A stretch of 64,000 nucleotides of DNA from contig NZ_JAPFQA010000001.1 of NCBI RefSeq assembly GCF_027563465.1, forward strand, positions 620,001-684,000, in the 5' to 3' direction. Both the position numbers and the translations under genes were made by a program. This stretch comes from Mesorhizobium qingshengii (GTDB taxonomy: Bacteria; Pseudomonadota; Alphaproteobacteria; Rhizobiales; Rhizobiaceae). Below, piece after piece: positions 40,656-50,581 of this stretch (position 1 is the first letter of the stretch; each line of letters opens with the position of its first letter). The notes beneath the pieces were generated by a model. That model was not told the origin of the DNA, did not search any database, and was given only the letters and a program-made list of their open reading frames with translations.

Positions 40656-41652
40656 GGTTCATATGCGCCATAAAATCGGCGAGCGAAACGTTGCCGCCGG
40701 TTGCCACTACAAGGACGGTCTTGCCCTTCACATCCACCTTGCCGCCGAGCAGTGCCGCCAGCGACGCCGCGCCCGACGGTTCGAGCACCAGCTTCATGCG
40801 CTCGAAGGCGATCCGCATGGCCCGCCGCACCGACTGATCATCGACGGTGATGCCGCGAACGCCCGCGGTCTTGACCGCTGCGAACGGTGCGTCGCCCGGC
40901 CGTCGCGACATCAGTCCGTCGCAGATCGACTTTGGTCCGATCGGCATCGTCTCGATGTTGCCATGCGCCAGCGACGAGCCCATGCCGTTGAAGCCTTCCG
41001 GCTCGACGCCGATGATCTCGGTGGCGGGCGACAGATAGTGAAAGGCGAGCGAAACGCCGCCGATCAGACCACCGCCGCCGACCGAGCAGAACAAAAGGTC
41101 GGCGCTGGCATCCTTGGCGGCGAGTTGGTCGAGCGCTTCGAGACCGGCGCCCGCCTGGCCGGCGACGATCTCGGGATCGTCGAACGGATGCAGCAAGGCC
41201 AGCCCCTCGGTTTCGGCGATCTCGCGTGCCTTGGCGGCGGCGACTTCCTCGCGCGCGCGCTCGCCATGGTCGGTGAGCACGACGCGGGCGCCATAACCCG
41301 CGGTGGCGTCGCGCTTGGCGGCCGGTGCGTCGATCGGCATGACGATGGTGACGGGAATGCCAAGCGCCTGCCCGGCAGCCGCCAGCCCTTGCGCGAAATT
41401 GCCGGAGGAATAGGCAACGACCCCCTTCTTTGCTTCGTCAGGCGAAAGCTGCTTCAGGCGCCAGTAGGCGCCGCGCACCTTGAAGGAGCCTGCCCATTGC
41501 AGCGATTCCGGCTTGATGAAAACACGGGCCGCGCCGGTCTCCCTGGCCAAGGCTGCCGATTCCAGCAGCGGCGTGATCTGCGTCGCCCGGGAGGTGACGG
41601 CATAGGCCTGCTTGAGATGGTCGAGGGAGGGGACGAGAAGGTCTGTCATCAT
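40648..41652 (-). CDS. PLP-dependent threonine/serine dehydratase-like lyase in the bet operon
   Basis: A 334-aa fold-type II PLP enzyme. The PLP lysine is in [14 protein letters not shown], the substrate loop is [14 protein letters not shown], and the phosphate-binding glycine loop is [19 protein letters not shown] ends the domain. Relatives include catabolic threonine dehydratase, serine racemase, hydroxyaspartate ammonia-lyase and EutB of hydroxyectoine breakdown. It is locked between betC (4-base overlap) and betA (8-base overlap), so it is made together with the betaine enzymes. I cannot tell the substrate. It lacks the C-terminal regulatory domain of biosynthetic threonine dehydratase. 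Confidence 0.85.
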   Translation of the reverse strand: MMTDLLVPSLDHLKQAYAVTSRATQITPLLESAALARETGAARVFIKPESLQWAGSFKVRGAYWRLKQLSPDEAKKGVVAYSSGNFAQGLAAAGQALGIPVTIVMPIDAPAAKRDATAGYGARVVLTDHGERAREEVAAAKAREIAETEGLALLHPFDDPEIVAGQAGAGLEALDQLAAKDASADLLFCSVGGGGLIGGVSLAFHYLSPATEIIGVEPEGFNGMGSSLAHGNIETMPIGPKSICDGLMSRRPGDAPFAAVKTAGVRGITVDDQSVRRAMRIAFERMKLVLEPSGAASLAALLGGKVDVKGKTVLVVATGGNVSLADFMAHMNHA

Positions 41653-43178
41653 TCGCCTCGCGGAAACCGCTTCTGCTCTTCGAGCACGTTGAGATCCATA
41701 TGGTTGCGCATGTAGCGCTCGGAGGCCTTCTGGAGTGGCTGGAACTCCCAGGGGTAATGCGTGCCGTTGCGCAACGCCGGATAGACCACCCAGCGGCGGG
41801 CCTGGCTGGCGCGAACGGCGGCGTCGAAGCCAGCCATGTCCCAGCGCGCCCGGACCTTTGCCATGAAAGCCGCCACCAGATCGGCATGCGCCGGATCGGT
41901 GGCGAGATTGCTCAACTCATGCGGGTCGGCTTCGACGTCATGGAGTTGTGGCGGATCGATTTCGCAATGGACGAATTTGTAACGGCCGTCGCGGATCGCC
42001 ACGAGGGGCGCGTTGGAGCCTTCGGCCGCATATTCCATCAGCACCGGTGCGGCGCGCTGTTTGCCATCGAGCAGCGGCAGCAGCGACTGGCCGTCGGTCC
42101 AGGGCGCAATCGCACTCATGTCGATGCCGGCGAGATCGCACAGCGTCGGCGTCACGTCGAGATTGGAGACCGGCGCCTCGACCAGGCCAGCCGGTACGCC
42201 CTTGCCGGCGATCATCAGCGGCACCCGCGCCGAACCCTCGAAGAAGCACATCTTGAACCACAGGCCACGCTCGCCGAGCATGTCGCCGTGATCCGAGCAG
42301 AACAGGATGATGGTGTCGTCGAGCATGCGGGTGCGTTCCAGCACCGACAGCAATTCACCGACCTTGTCGTCGAGATAGGAGATGTTGGCGAAGTAGCCGC
42401 GCCGCGAGCGGCGGATCTGCTCGACCGTGATGTCGAAGCTGTCATAGTCGCTGGCTCGATAAAGCCGCTGCGAATGCGGGTCCTGCTTGTCGTAAGGAAT
42501 GAAGCCCACTTCAGGCTCGAGCGCAGGGCAGTCCTCGTAGAGGTCCCAATATTGCCGCCGCGCCACGTAGGGGTCGTGCGGATGGGTGAAGGAAACGGTC
42601 AGGCACCAGGGCCGGTGCGACGCGTCGTCGGAAACGCGGGCGAAATCATAGAGCTTCTGCACCGCATGGAAGGCAACCTCGTCGTCATACTCCATCTGGT
42701 TGCTGATCTCGGCGACGCCGGCGCCGGTCACCGAGCCCAGATTATGATACCACCAGTCGATGCGCTCGCCGGGTTTGCGATAGTCCGGCGTCCAGCCGAA
42801 ATCGGCGGGATAGATGTCGGTGGTCAGCCGTTCCTCGAAGCCGTGCAACTGGTCCGGTCCGACAAAATGCATCTTGCCCGACAGGCAGGTGTGATAGCCA
42901 TCGGCGCGCAGGTGATGGGCAAAGGTCGGGATCGACGAGGCGAACTCGGCGGCGTTGTCATAGACCTCGGTGCGCGACGGCAACTGGCCGCTCATGAACG
43001 AGGCGCGCCCCGGCGCGCACAGTGGCGACGCCGTGTAGTTGTTGGCAAATCGTGCCGAACGCGCGGCCAGCGCTTTCAAATTTGGAGCGTGAAGAAACGC
43101 GGCCGGCCCATCGGGAAACAAGGTCCCGTTGAGCTGATCGACCATGACGATCAGGAAATTGGGTCGCTTCGTTGTCAC
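41649..43178 (-). CDS. betC: Choline-sulfatase
   Basis: A 509-aa alkaline-phosphatase-fold sulfatase that splits choline-O-sulfate into choline and sulfate. The sulfatase signature with the Cys that becomes formylglycine is in [19 protein letters not shown]. The metal residues lie in [12 protein letters not shown] and [13 protein letters not shown], and the C-terminal choline-sulfatase region ends near [11 protein letters not shown]. The frame is open far upstream inside betI. The GTG at 43178, overlapping the betI stop as GTGA, gives the natural N-terminus [14 protein letters not shown]. The anaerobic or FGE-type maturase needed for the formylglycine is not in the window. Confidence 0.94.
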   Translation of the reverse strand: MTTKRPNFLIVMVDQLNGTLFPDGPAAFLHAPNLKALAARSARFANNYTASPLCAPGRASFMSGQLPSRTEVYDNAAEFASSIPTFAHHLRADGYHTCLSGKMHFVGPDQLHGFEERLTTDIYPADFGWTPDYRKPGERIDWWYHNLGSVTGAGVAEISNQMEYDDEVAFHAVQKLYDFARVSDDASHRPWCLTVSFTHPHDPYVARRQYWDLYEDCPALEPEVGFIPYDKQDPHSQRLYRASDYDSFDITVEQIRRSRRGYFANISYLDDKVGELLSVLERTRMLDDTIILFCSDHGDMLGERGLWFKMCFFEGSARVPLMIAGKGVPAGLVEAPVSNLDVTPTLCDLAGIDMSAIAPWTDGQSLLPLLDGKQRAAPVLMEYAAEGSNAPLVAIRDGRYKFVHCEIDPPQLHDVEADPHELSNLATDPAHADLVAAFMAKVRARWDMAGFDAAVRASQARRWVVYPALRNGTHYPWEFQPLQKASERYMRNHMDLNVLEEQKRFPRGE

Positions 43179-43765
43179 TGTTTGTGCCGCTCGCCGAGTT
43201 TGATTTCGAGATAGTCCTCGACCAGCGCGATCGCGGTCGCGGCATCGGGCACGCCGTCTTTCAGCGCCCGCCTGATGTAGAGCCCGTCGATCATCGCCGC
43301 GGTCGCTTCGGCGACGCGGTCGGCTTCTGCTCGGGGCAGGATGCCGGTCAGCCCGCTCATCAGGTTCGAATGCAGCCGTCGCGCGTAGACCCTGAGCAGC
43401 CGTCGCAGCGAGGGAGACTTCTGCGCCTCGACATAGAAGGCCAGCCATGCGGCGATGGTTTCCGGCTGGAACTGGATGTCGGAGAAATTGACGGCCACCA
43501 CGGCCGAGACACGTTCGCGCGAGGTGCTGGCCGAACCGAGGGCGCGCAACGTGTCGGCGGTCAGTTCGGCCAGGATGTGCCGCATCGTCGCCAGCAGCAA
43601 TTCGTCCTTGGCGCCGAAATAGTGATGCGCCAGGGCCGATGAAACGCCGGCGCGCCCGGCGATCTCGGACATGGTCACGTCAAGCGAGCCGCGCTCCCCG
43701 ATCGCCGAGATCGTCGCGTCGATGAGCGCCTTGCGGCGCAGGGGTTCCATTCCAACTTTCGGCAT
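43175..43765 (-). CDS. betI: TetR-family repressor BetI
   Basis: A 196-aa choline-responsive repressor. The N-terminal helix-turn-helix is in [20 protein letters not shown], and the start [19 protein letters not shown] is typical of BetI. The ATG at 43765 gives the E. coli BetI length, while an open frame continues upstream without matching sequence. It heads the operon betI-betC-lyase-betA-betB and is followed by betC with a 4-base overlap. A perfect-arm palindrome 35 bases upstream is its likely binding site. Confidence 0.94.
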   Translation of the reverse strand: MPKVGMEPLRRKALIDATISAIGERGSLDVTMSEIAGRAGVSSALAHHYFGAKDELLLATMRHILAELTADTLRALGSASTSRERVSAVVAVNFSDIQFQPETIAAWLAFYVEAQKSPSLRRLLRVYARRLHSNLMSGLTGILPRAEADRVAEATAAMIDGLYIRRALKDGVPDAATAIALVEDYLEIKLGERHKQ

Positions 43766-43799
43766 TTCGCTATGGTCCTTTGAAGCAGGATTATTTTTT

Positions 43800-43813
43800 A
43801 TTGACGGGTCAAT
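43800..43813. promoter_or_regulatory. BetI operator candidate
   Basis: ATTGAC-GG-GTCAAT, two exact 6-base arms around two bases, in a T/A-rich patch between betI and the divergent thiolase gene. BetI of other bacteria binds ATTGA-centred palindromes of similar layout. The position fits autoregulation of the bet operon and possibly control of the thiolase gene. Confidence 0.55.
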
Positions 43814-43965
43814 CAACAAAAAAATTGGCGGTGACTCAGCCTGTACCAAGCGATTGTCTGGTTCCGGCCCTTTCCGAAGCCGGCAAGATTGTTTACATTT
43901 GAACAATAAACGCGAAGTGCGCCATGTGCCCACATGCCAGGCTGGCGCCAAGGATGGAGACCGCC

Positions 43966-45132
43966 ATGACCGCATGCATCGTTGGCTGGGCGCATTCGCG
44001 CTTCGGCAAGCTCGAAGGCGAGACGCTGGAAGGCCTGATCGTCAAGGTGGCAACGGACGCGCTCGACCATGCCGGAATTGGTCCGGACGAGGTCGACGAG
44101 ATCGTGCTCGGCCACTTCAACGCCGGCTTTTCGCCGCAGGATTTTACCGCCAGCCTGGTCCTCCAGGCTGACGACCGGCTCCGCTTCAAGCCGGCGACGC
44201 GCGTCGAAAACGCTTGCGCCACCGGTTCGGCGGCGGTCAGGCAAGGCATTCGCGCCATCGATGCCAACGCCGCCCGTATCGTGCTGGTGGTCGGCGCCGA
44301 GCAGATGACGACGACGCCTGGTCCCGAGATCGGCAAGAACCTGCTCAAGGCTTCTTATCTGCCCGAGGACGGCGACACGCCGGCCGGTTTCGCCGGCGTC
44401 TTCGGCAAAATCGCGCAGGCCTATTTCCAGCGCTATGGCGACCAGTCCGACGCGCTGGCGATGATCGCCGCCAAGAACCACAAGAACGGCGTCGACAATC
44501 CCTATGCGCAGATGCGCAAGGATTTCGGCTATGAGTTCTGCCGCCAGGAGAGCGAGAAGAACCCGTTCGTTGCCGGTCCGCTCAAGCGCACCGACTGCTC
44601 GCTGGTCTCCGACGGAGCCGCTGCCCTTATCCTTGCCGATACCGGGACGGCGCTGAAGATGCGCCGTGCCGTCGCCTTCCGTGCCAACGAGCATGTGCAG
44701 GACTTCCTGCCGATGTCGAAGCGCGACATCCTCGCCTTCGAAGGCTGCGAGCAGGCCTGGAACCGTGCGCTGAAGAACGCCGGCGTGACGCTCGACGATC
44801 TTTCCTTCGTCGAGACGCATGACTGCTTCACCATCGCCGAGCTGATCGAATACGAGGCCATGGGTCTGGCGAAGCCGGGTGAGGGGGCAAAGCTTGCCAT
44901 GAGCGGAGAGACGGCGAAGCATGGCCGCCTGCCGGTCAACCCCTCCGGCGGGCTGAAGGCCAAGGGCCATCCGATCGGCGCTACTGGCGTCTCCATGCAT
45001 GTCCTGACCGCAATGCAGCTGGTCGGCGAGGCGGGTGGCATCCAGGTACCGGGCGCAAAACTTGGCGGCATCTTCAACATGGGTGGTGCCGCGGTCGCCA
45101 ACTACGTTTCCATTCTCGACCGGATCAGATAA
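43966..45132 (+). CDS. Thiolase-family protein (SCP-x/acetyl-CoA acetyltransferase type)
   Basis: A 388-aa thiolase-fold enzyme. The acyl-accepting Cys is in [15 protein letters not shown] and the catalytic His in [29 protein letters not shown] is typical of SCP-x-type thiolases. The second Cys of classical thiolases is replaced in [15 protein letters not shown], as in that subgroup. It probably cleaves or forms a 3-ketoacyl-CoA; the chain is unknown. The ATG at 43966 has GGAG six bases upstream. A DUF35 partner, common with this type, is absent here. It is followed after 25 bases by the asparaginase gene. Confidence 0.85.
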   Translation: MTACIVGWAHSRFGKLEGETLEGLIVKVATDALDHAGIGPDEVDEIVLGHFNAGFSPQDFTASLVLQADDRLRFKPATRVENACATGSAAVRQGIRAIDANAARIVLVVGAEQMTTTPGPEIGKNLLKASYLPEDGDTPAGFAGVFGKIAQAYFQRYGDQSDALAMIAAKNHKNGVDNPYAQMRKDFGYEFCRQESEKNPFVAGPLKRTDCSLVSDGAAALILADTGTALKMRRAVAFRANEHVQDFLPMSKRDILAFEGCEQAWNRALKNAGVTLDDLSFVETHDCFTIAELIEYEAMGLAKPGEGAKLAMSGETAKHGRLPVNPSGGLKAKGHPIGATGVSMHVLTAMQLVGEAGGIQVPGAKLGGIFNMGGAAVANYVSILDRIR

Positions 45133-45157
45133 ACCGCCCGCATTTGCGGGAGGTGAC

Positions 45158-46162
45158 ATGACAAATCCGGTTCTGATCGAAGTCTTGCGCGGCGCGATCG
45201 TCGAGAGTGCTCATCGCGGTGCGGTCGCGGTCTTCGACGCCGACGGCAAGCCGGTCCTGGAGATCGGCGACACCTCGAAGCCGGTGTTTCCACGCTCGGC
45301 GGTCAAGGCCATCCAGGCGCTGCCGCTGGTCGAGAGCGGGGCCGCCGATGCCTATGGCTTCGGCAACCGCGAGCTGGCACTCGCCTGCGCGTCCCATTCG
45401 GGCGAGCCGGCGCATGTCGAACTGGCGCGTTCCATGCTGGCCAGGGCAGGCCTGGACGGGTCGGCGCTCGAATGCGGCGCGCATTGGCCCTCCAATCATG
45501 ACGCGGAGATTTCACTCGCCCGCGCCGGCGGAACGCCGAACGCGCTGCACAACAACTGCTCCGGCAAGCATTCCGGCTTCCTCTGCACGTGCGTCCACAC
45601 GGGCATTGCGCACAGCGGCTACGTCAGGGCGGATCACGCCTTGCAGGAAATGGTGCGCGACGCCATGCAGGCGGTGACGGGTGCTGCCCATGGCGCCGAT
45701 CAACGGGCGACCGATGGCTGCTCGATCCCAACCTACGCGGTGCCGCTCAGGAGTTTCGCCCTCGGCTTTGCCCGCATGGTGACGACGACAGGTTTCGGCC
45801 CGGAGCGAGCCAAGGCCGCGAAGCGGTTGCTAGGCGCCTGCATGGCAGAACCGTTCTTCGTCGCCGGCACCGGCCGCGCCGACGTCGCTTTGATGGAAGC
45901 AGCACCTGGCCGGATTTTTGCGAAAGGCGGCGCCGAAGGTGTCCACTGTAGCGCGATACCGGAGCTTGGTCTCGGCATAGCGATCAAATGCGATGATGGG
46001 GCAGGCCGCGCCGGCGAGGCCATGGCTGCCACCGTACTTGCCAGGCTGTTGCGCGCGGACGAGGCTTTGGCCGGCAAGCTGGTCGGGCTGGCAAATGCTC
46101 CAATTGAAAGCCGGGTCGGCGCCAAGGTCGGCGCTGTCAGGCCAACTGCAGCCTTGAATTGA
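45158..46162 (+). CDS. Rhizobium-type L-asparaginase (asparaginase II family, PF06089-like)
   Basis: A 334-aa enzyme hydrolysing asparagine to aspartate and ammonia, unrelated to the E. coli asparaginases. Residues described for the R. etli enzyme ReAV have clear counterparts: Ser47 and Lys50 (PRSAVK), Ser79 (CASHSGE), the zinc-ligand pair Cys134/Lys137 (NNCSGKH) and Cys188 (DGCSIP). GGGAGG seven bases before the ATG is the ribosome site; it forms the right side of a small hairpin CCCGCA-TT-TGCGGG (45137-45150) that could hide it. The numbering match is to memory of ReAV, not an alignment. Confidence 0.9.
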   Translation: MTNPVLIEVLRGAIVESAHRGAVAVFDADGKPVLEIGDTSKPVFPRSAVKAIQALPLVESGAADAYGFGNRELALACASHSGEPAHVELARSMLARAGLDGSALECGAHWPSNHDAEISLARAGGTPNALHNNCSGKHSGFLCTCVHTGIAHSGYVRADHALQEMVRDAMQAVTGAAHGADQRATDGCSIPTYAVPLRSFALGFARMVTTTGFGPERAKAAKRLLGACMAEPFFVAGTGRADVALMEAAPGRIFAKGGAEGVHCSAIPELGLGIAIKCDDGAGRAGEAMAATVLARLLRADEALAGKLVGLANAPIESRVGAKVGAVRPTAALN

Positions 46163-46172
46163 AAACGATCAC

Positions 46173-47549
46173 TCAGCTGACGTGATTGCGCTCGACGGTC
46201 AGATGGGCATAGCCGGTATTGTCCGATGATGTCAGGTCGCCCGTCGCTGGCTCGGCCCAGCGCTGGCCGACAACGGCGCCGTTACGCGCGCCATCGATGA
46301 CATTGTCGGAAATGACGGCCGTGCCGGCACCCTCGACCACGGATACGACAATGCCGGTTCCAGCCTTGCGGATGACGTTCCCTGTGGCGACGACGTTGCG
46401 CAGGAACGGCCCCCAGCCGATCTGCATGCCATAGAGCGGCGCGTTCTCGATGACATTGTTGGACACGGTCGTGTCGGCTTCGACGCTGATGCCGACGCCA
46501 AACCCGGGCGGGTCGGCGGGGTAGGGGCCACGGGTCGACAGATTGCGCACGATGTTGCCCGTGCAGACCCCCAGGCGGCCGCCTTCGTTGAAGTTGACGA
46601 TCGAGATGCCGTTGGCGGCGCCGTCGACGATATTGTTGCTGATGACGGCGCCTTCGAAGGAGAATTCGGAATAGACCGCGGTCTCACCCGAACGCGAGCA
46701 GGTATTGCCTGATATCTGCAGATTGCTGGCGCTGTTGGCCCGGATCGCCGAGAACGCGCAATCCGAGACGATGTTGCTGGAGATGACGACATTGCCGGCC
46801 CGGAACGCGTTGATGCCATTGCCGTTCTGGCCGGTTCCGCCGCTACGCGCCTGGATGCGTTCGACGCGGTTGCCGGTGACCATGGTGCCGTCCTCCGCCG
46901 CCTGCCAGCGGTGCACGAGGATGCCGCCATTGGCGCAGTCGGAGACGGTGTTGTCTGTGATCGCCAATCCGCCAGCCTCGACCGAATAGATGCCGGCGTC
47001 GGCAGCGCCCGATATGTCCGAGCGTTCGACCCGGCCCGTCACGCGTTCCAGCGCCAGTCCGTTCTTGCCGCTGCCGGTGACCTGGCAATTGTCGACGACC
47101 AGGTGAGCGACCCGGCGCAAGTCGAGCAGCCCCTGCGCGTAGTCGCCCATCGAGCGGTTTGCGCCATCGAGGACCAGCCCGCCGACTTCGATATGATCGG
47201 CCTGTTCGGCCATGAAGAGGTGCCCGTCGCCGCCATAGACGATCCGCGTTGCGCCCGGCACGCCGGAAAGACGCACGCGGCTGGGCAGCGAGAGGTTGGA
47301 GACGACATAAGTGCCCGGCGGCAGGAACACCGGCATGTCGCGGTCGTTCGCGTCGCGCAGCAGCTTGGCGAAGGCCTTGCTCTGATCGTCAAGGGTGCCC
47401 GGCTGCACGCCAAGTTCGGTGGCGTTGATCGAACCGCGCATGGACGCTTTCTCGATGCCGGTCAGGCCTGCGGCCGCTGCTCTGCCGAGCGAGAGGCCGA
47501 ATACGGCGAACCCAGCCGTTCCAGTCAGCAGCTTTCGTCTGTTCAACAT
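46173..47549 (-). CDS. Tat-exported parallel beta-helix protein (TIGR03808-like)
   Basis: A 458-aa protein. The N-terminus LNRRKLLTGTAGFAVFGLSL is a twin-arginine signal followed by a hydrophobic core and an AAAAG cleavage region. The rest is a string of right-handed beta-helix turns such as ISSNIVSDCAFSAI, ISGNTCSRSGETAV and ISNNIVDGAANGIS, like pectate-lyase-type folds. The organisation matches the uncharacterised rhizobial family TIGR03808. Function is unknown; such folds often bind or cut polysaccharide. I prefer the ATG at 47549 over the GTG at 47555. It converges on the asparaginase gene. Confidence 0.82.
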   Translation of the reverse strand: MLNRRKLLTGTAGFAVFGLSLGRAAAAGLTGIEKASMRGSINATELGVQPGTLDDQSKAFAKLLRDANDRDMPVFLPPGTYVVSNLSLPSRVRLSGVPGATRIVYGGDGHLFMAEQADHIEVGGLVLDGANRSMGDYAQGLLDLRRVAHLVVDNCQVTGSGKNGLALERVTGRVERSDISGAADAGIYSVEAGGLAITDNTVSDCANGGILVHRWQAAEDGTMVTGNRVERIQARSGGTGQNGNGINAFRAGNVVISSNIVSDCAFSAIRANSASNLQISGNTCSRSGETAVYSEFSFEGAVISNNIVDGAANGISIVNFNEGGRLGVCTGNIVRNLSTRGPYPADPPGFGVGISVEADTTVSNNVIENAPLYGMQIGWGPFLRNVVATGNVIRKAGTGIVVSVVEGAGTAVISDNVIDGARNGAVVGQRWAEPATGDLTSSDNTGYAHLTVERNHVS

Positions 47550-47670
47550 CGGCACAGATCCTGGTGTTCAACCCCGACACCGCAGGAATTGTGCCAGACG
47601 TTTTGTCTCTCCTCTCGGGGGGTAACGACAATGGCTTGTCGAGCAGCCTCTCCACGTCTAAGTTCAACCA

Positions 47671-48144
47671 ATGAGCAGAGCCTTTACTCGCGAGGAAGAC
47701 AGCGAAAACGCCATCGCCGGCGTCGGCGAGCGGCCGATCAGCCAGCACCGCAATCTGGTGACGGAGCACGGCTTGGCGATGATCGAGGAAAATCTGGCGG
47801 ACTTGCGCGACGTTCTGGCGAAAGCCGAAAGGAAAGCCGACCGCGAGCGCATCGCGGTGGTGTCGCGCGACCTGCGCTATTGGACCGCCCGGCGGGAAAG
47901 CGCCGAGCTGTCCGTGCCGGAGCCGGGCAGCGACCTAGTTCGCTTCGGCATGGGTGCCACGCTTGAGGGCGATGACGGCAAGAAGGTGCACTGGAAAATC
48001 GTCGGCGAGGACGAGGCCGACCCGGCCAAGGGCACGATTTCCCACGTCTCGCCGATGGCCGTAGCCCTGTTCGGCAAGAAAATTGGCGACGTGGCTGTTG
48101 TCAACGGCAAGGAATGGGAAATCGTCAAGCTTTCAGACAGCTAG
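47671..48144 (+). CDS. GreA/GreB-family protein
   Basis: A 157-aa protein with an N-terminal coiled-coil (residues ~30-75, MIEENLADLRDVLAKAERKA) and a C-terminal Gre domain: MGATLEGDDGKKVHWKIVG, then ISHVSPMAVALFGKKIGDVA. Gre factors rescue stalled RNA polymerase by poking the coiled coil into the secondary channel. The usual acidic tip (two acidic residues at the hairpin turn) is not obvious, so this may be a divergent paralogue such as an Rnk-like regulator. There is no strong ribosome-binding site before the ATG. Confidence 0.78.
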   Translation: MSRAFTREEDSENAIAGVGERPISQHRNLVTEHGLAMIEENLADLRDVLAKAERKADRERIAVVSRDLRYWTARRESAELSVPEPGSDLVRFGMGATLEGDDGKKVHWKIVGEDEADPAKGTISHVSPMAVALFGKKIGDVAVVNGKEWEIVKLSDS

Positions 48145-48174
48145 GGCGTTTCACATCGGGCGCCGATTTGGCGG

Positions 48175-48396
48175 TTATTCGGCAAGCTTCTGAAGCCCGG
48201 CCTTATATTTGTCCATGACATCACGGGCAGCCTTCATCTGCCGATCGAAGCTGTCGGTCGCAGGTCTCAAGACTATGCCATCGTCGGTTTCGACGATTTG
48301 AAGCTGATCGCCCACCCGCAGATTCATGCGGTCAAGAAGCTCCCTCGGCACGATTACGCCTTCGGAATCTCCGATTTTGCGGATGGTCGTTTTCAC
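48175..48396 (-). CDS. AbrB/MazE-type DNA-binding protein, possible orphan antitoxin
   Basis: A 73-aa protein with a SpoVT-AbrB swapped-hairpin domain at the N-terminus: KTTIRKIGDSEGVIVPRELL then RVGDQLQIVETDDGIVL. A charged helix follows (RQMKAARDVMDKYKAGLQKL) that in antitoxins wraps the toxin. I use the GTG at 48396, where the domain naturally begins. No toxin gene is adjacent: the neighbour on one side is the Gre-like gene, on the other methylmalonyl-CoA mutase. It may be a solitary antitoxin or a plain regulator. Confidence 0.75.
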   Translation of the reverse strand: MKTTIRKIGDSEGVIVPRELLDRMNLRVGDQLQIVETDDGIVLRPATDSFDRQMKAARDVMDKYKAGLQKLAE

Positions 48397-48457
48397 GGAG
48401 CTGCATCCCTTTTGCAACGCTGATTGTAGCGCAGCTTGTTCAGCTATGCAGCAGTGT

Positions 48458-50581
48458 TCAACCGGCTGCCAGCAGCCTGTCCATCAGCCGATCCGCCGCC
48501 TCCGGAATGACGGTGCCCGGCGGAAAGATTTCCGCCGCGCCGGCCTCCAGCACCGCGTCATAGTCCTGCGGCGGGATCACGCCGCCGGCCACGATCAGCA
48601 TGTCACTTCGTCCGAGCTTTTTCAGCGCGTCGCGCAACTCGGGGATCAATGTCAGATGTCCCGCCGCCAGCGACGAGGCGCCGACGATATGGACATCATG
48701 TTCGATCGCCAGTTTCGCGATTTCGTCCGGCGTCTGGAACATTGCGCCGACGGTGACGTCGAAACCGAGATCGGCGAAAGCCGTGGCGATGACCTTCTGG
48801 CCACGGTCGTGGCCGTCCTGTCCCATCTTGGCGACGAGGATGCGCGGCTTGCCGCCGAATTTCTTCGCGAAGGCTTCAAGCTTGTCCTGCAGCCGGTCGA
48901 CCACCGGATTGTCGCCGAGCGCCTTGCGGTAGACGCCGGAAATGGTCTGGACCGTTGCAACGTGGCGGCCAAAGGCTTTCTCCAACGCGAACGAGATCTC
49001 GCCGACGGTGGCGTTGGCGCGCGCGGCGCGGATGGCGAACTCCAGCAGGTTTTCATTGCCCTGTGCGGCGCGGGTCAGCGCATCGAGCGCGCTTTCGACG
49101 GCTGCGACATCGCGCGTGCCTTTCAGCCTTTGCAGCTTCGACAATTGCCGGGCCCTGACTTCGGCATTGTCGATCTTCAGCACGTCGACCTCGATGTCGG
49201 TCCCTGGACGATGGGCGTTGACGCCGACCAGCATCTGTTCGCCGGAATCGATGCGCGCCTGCGTGCGCGCCGCTGCCTCTTCGATGCGCAGCTTAGGTAT
49301 GCCCTTTTCCGTCGCGGCGGCCATGCCGCCGAGCGCCTCGACCTCCTCGATATGGGCAAGTGCGCGCGCCGCCAGGTCATGCGTGAGCCGCTCGAGATAG
49401 GCGGAGCCGCCCCAGGGATCGATGATGCGCGTGATGCCGGATTCCTTCTGCAGGACGAGCTGCGTGTTGCGGGCGATGCGCGCCGAGTGGTCGGTTGGCA
49501 GTGCCATCGCCTCGTCGAAGGAATTGGTGTGCAGCGACTGCGTGTGGCCCTGCGTCGCCGCCATCGCCTCGATCATGGTGCGGATGATGTTGTTGTAGGG
49601 GTCCTGCGCCGTCAGCGACCAGCCCGAGGTCTGGCAATGGGTGCGCAGCGACAGCGAGCGTTCGTCCTTCGGCGAAAAGTTCTTGGCCATCAAGGTCGCC
49701 CACAACAGGCGCGCCGCCCTCAGCTTGGCCACTTCCATGAAGAAATTCATGCCGATCGCCCAGAAGAAGGACAGGCGCGGCGCGAAGCGGTCGATATCGA
49801 GGCCCGCCGCGACGCCGGCGCGGGCATATTCGATGCCGTCGGCGATGGTATAGGCAAGCTCGAGGTCGGCTGTCGCACCGGCCTCCTGCATGTGATAGCC
49901 GGAGATCGAGATCGAATTGAACTTCGGCATGTTCTTCGACGTATAGGAGAAGATGTCCGAAACGATCCGCATAGAGGGCTTCGGCGGGTAGATGTAGGTG
50001 TTGCGGACCATGAACTCCTTCAGAATGTCGTTCTGAATCGTTCCGGCGAGATTCTTCTGCGCAACGCCCTGTTCTTCCGCCGCCACGATGTAGAGCGCCA
50101 TGATCGGCAGCACCGCGCCGTTCATCGTCATCGACACCGTCATGTCGCCGAGCGGAATCTCGTCGAACAGTTGCCGCATGTCGAGGATGGAATCGATGGC
50201 GACGCCCGCCATGCCGACATCGCCGGCGACGCGCGGATGGTCGCTGTCATAACCCCGATGCGTGGCGAGATCGAAGGCGACCGACAGGCCCTTCTGGCCG
50301 GCGGCAAGGTTGCGCCGGTAAAAGGCGTTGGACTCCTCCGCTGTCGAGAAGCCGGCATATTGCCGGATCGTCCAGGGTTGCTGGACATACATGGTCGGAT
50401 AGGGGCCTCGCACGAAGGGCGGCAGGCCCGGATAGGTGTCGAGATGCGACAAGCCCTTGAGGTCGCCCTGATTGTACAGATGCTTGACGACCAGACCTTC
50501 CGGCGTCGTCCGCTGGCCCTTGACCTCGACGGGAACGCGGCGTGGCGGCACCCAGCCGATCTGGCTGAAATCCGGGATCAA
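48458..50581 (-). CDS. Methylmalonyl-CoA mutase, large (catalytic) subunit
   Basis: A 707-aa B12 enzyme that interconverts methylmalonyl-CoA and succinyl-CoA, used for propionate and branched-chain breakdown. The catalytic barrel contains [20 protein letters not shown]. The C-terminal B12 domain (from residue ~575) holds the cobalt-ligand motif [10 protein letters not shown] with its His, then [14 protein letters not shown]. The frame is open upstream inside the small-subunit gene. The TTG at 50581, overlapping that gene's stop as TTGA, gives [13 protein letters not shown] and the usual length. Translational coupling from the small subunit is likely. Confidence 0.94.
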   Translation of the reverse strand: MIPDFSQIGWVPPRRVPVEVKGQRTTPEGLVVKHLYNQGDLKGLSHLDTYPGLPPFVRGPYPTMYVQQPWTIRQYAGFSTAEESNAFYRRNLAAGQKGLSVAFDLATHRGYDSDHPRVAGDVGMAGVAIDSILDMRQLFDEIPLGDMTVSMTMNGAVLPIMALYIVAAEEQGVAQKNLAGTIQNDILKEFMVRNTYIYPPKPSMRIVSDIFSYTSKNMPKFNSISISGYHMQEAGATADLELAYTIADGIEYARAGVAAGLDIDRFAPRLSFFWAIGMNFFMEVAKLRAARLLWATLMAKNFSPKDERSLSLRTHCQTSGWSLTAQDPYNNIIRTMIEAMAATQGHTQSLHTNSFDEAMALPTDHSARIARNTQLVLQKESGITRIIDPWGGSAYLERLTHDLAARALAHIEEVEALGGMAAATEKGIPKLRIEEAAARTQARIDSGEQMLVGVNAHRPGTDIEVDVLKIDNAEVRARQLSKLQRLKGTRDVAAVESALDALTRAAQGNENLLEFAIRAARANATVGEISFALEKAFGRHVATVQTISGVYRKALGDNPVVDRLQDKLEAFAKKFGGKPRILVAKMGQDGHDRGQKVIATAFADLGFDVTVGAMFQTPDEIAKLAIEHDVHIVGASSLAAGHLTLIPELRDALKKLGRSDMLIVAGGVIPPQDYDAVLEAGAAEIFPPGTVIPEAADRLMDRLLAAG

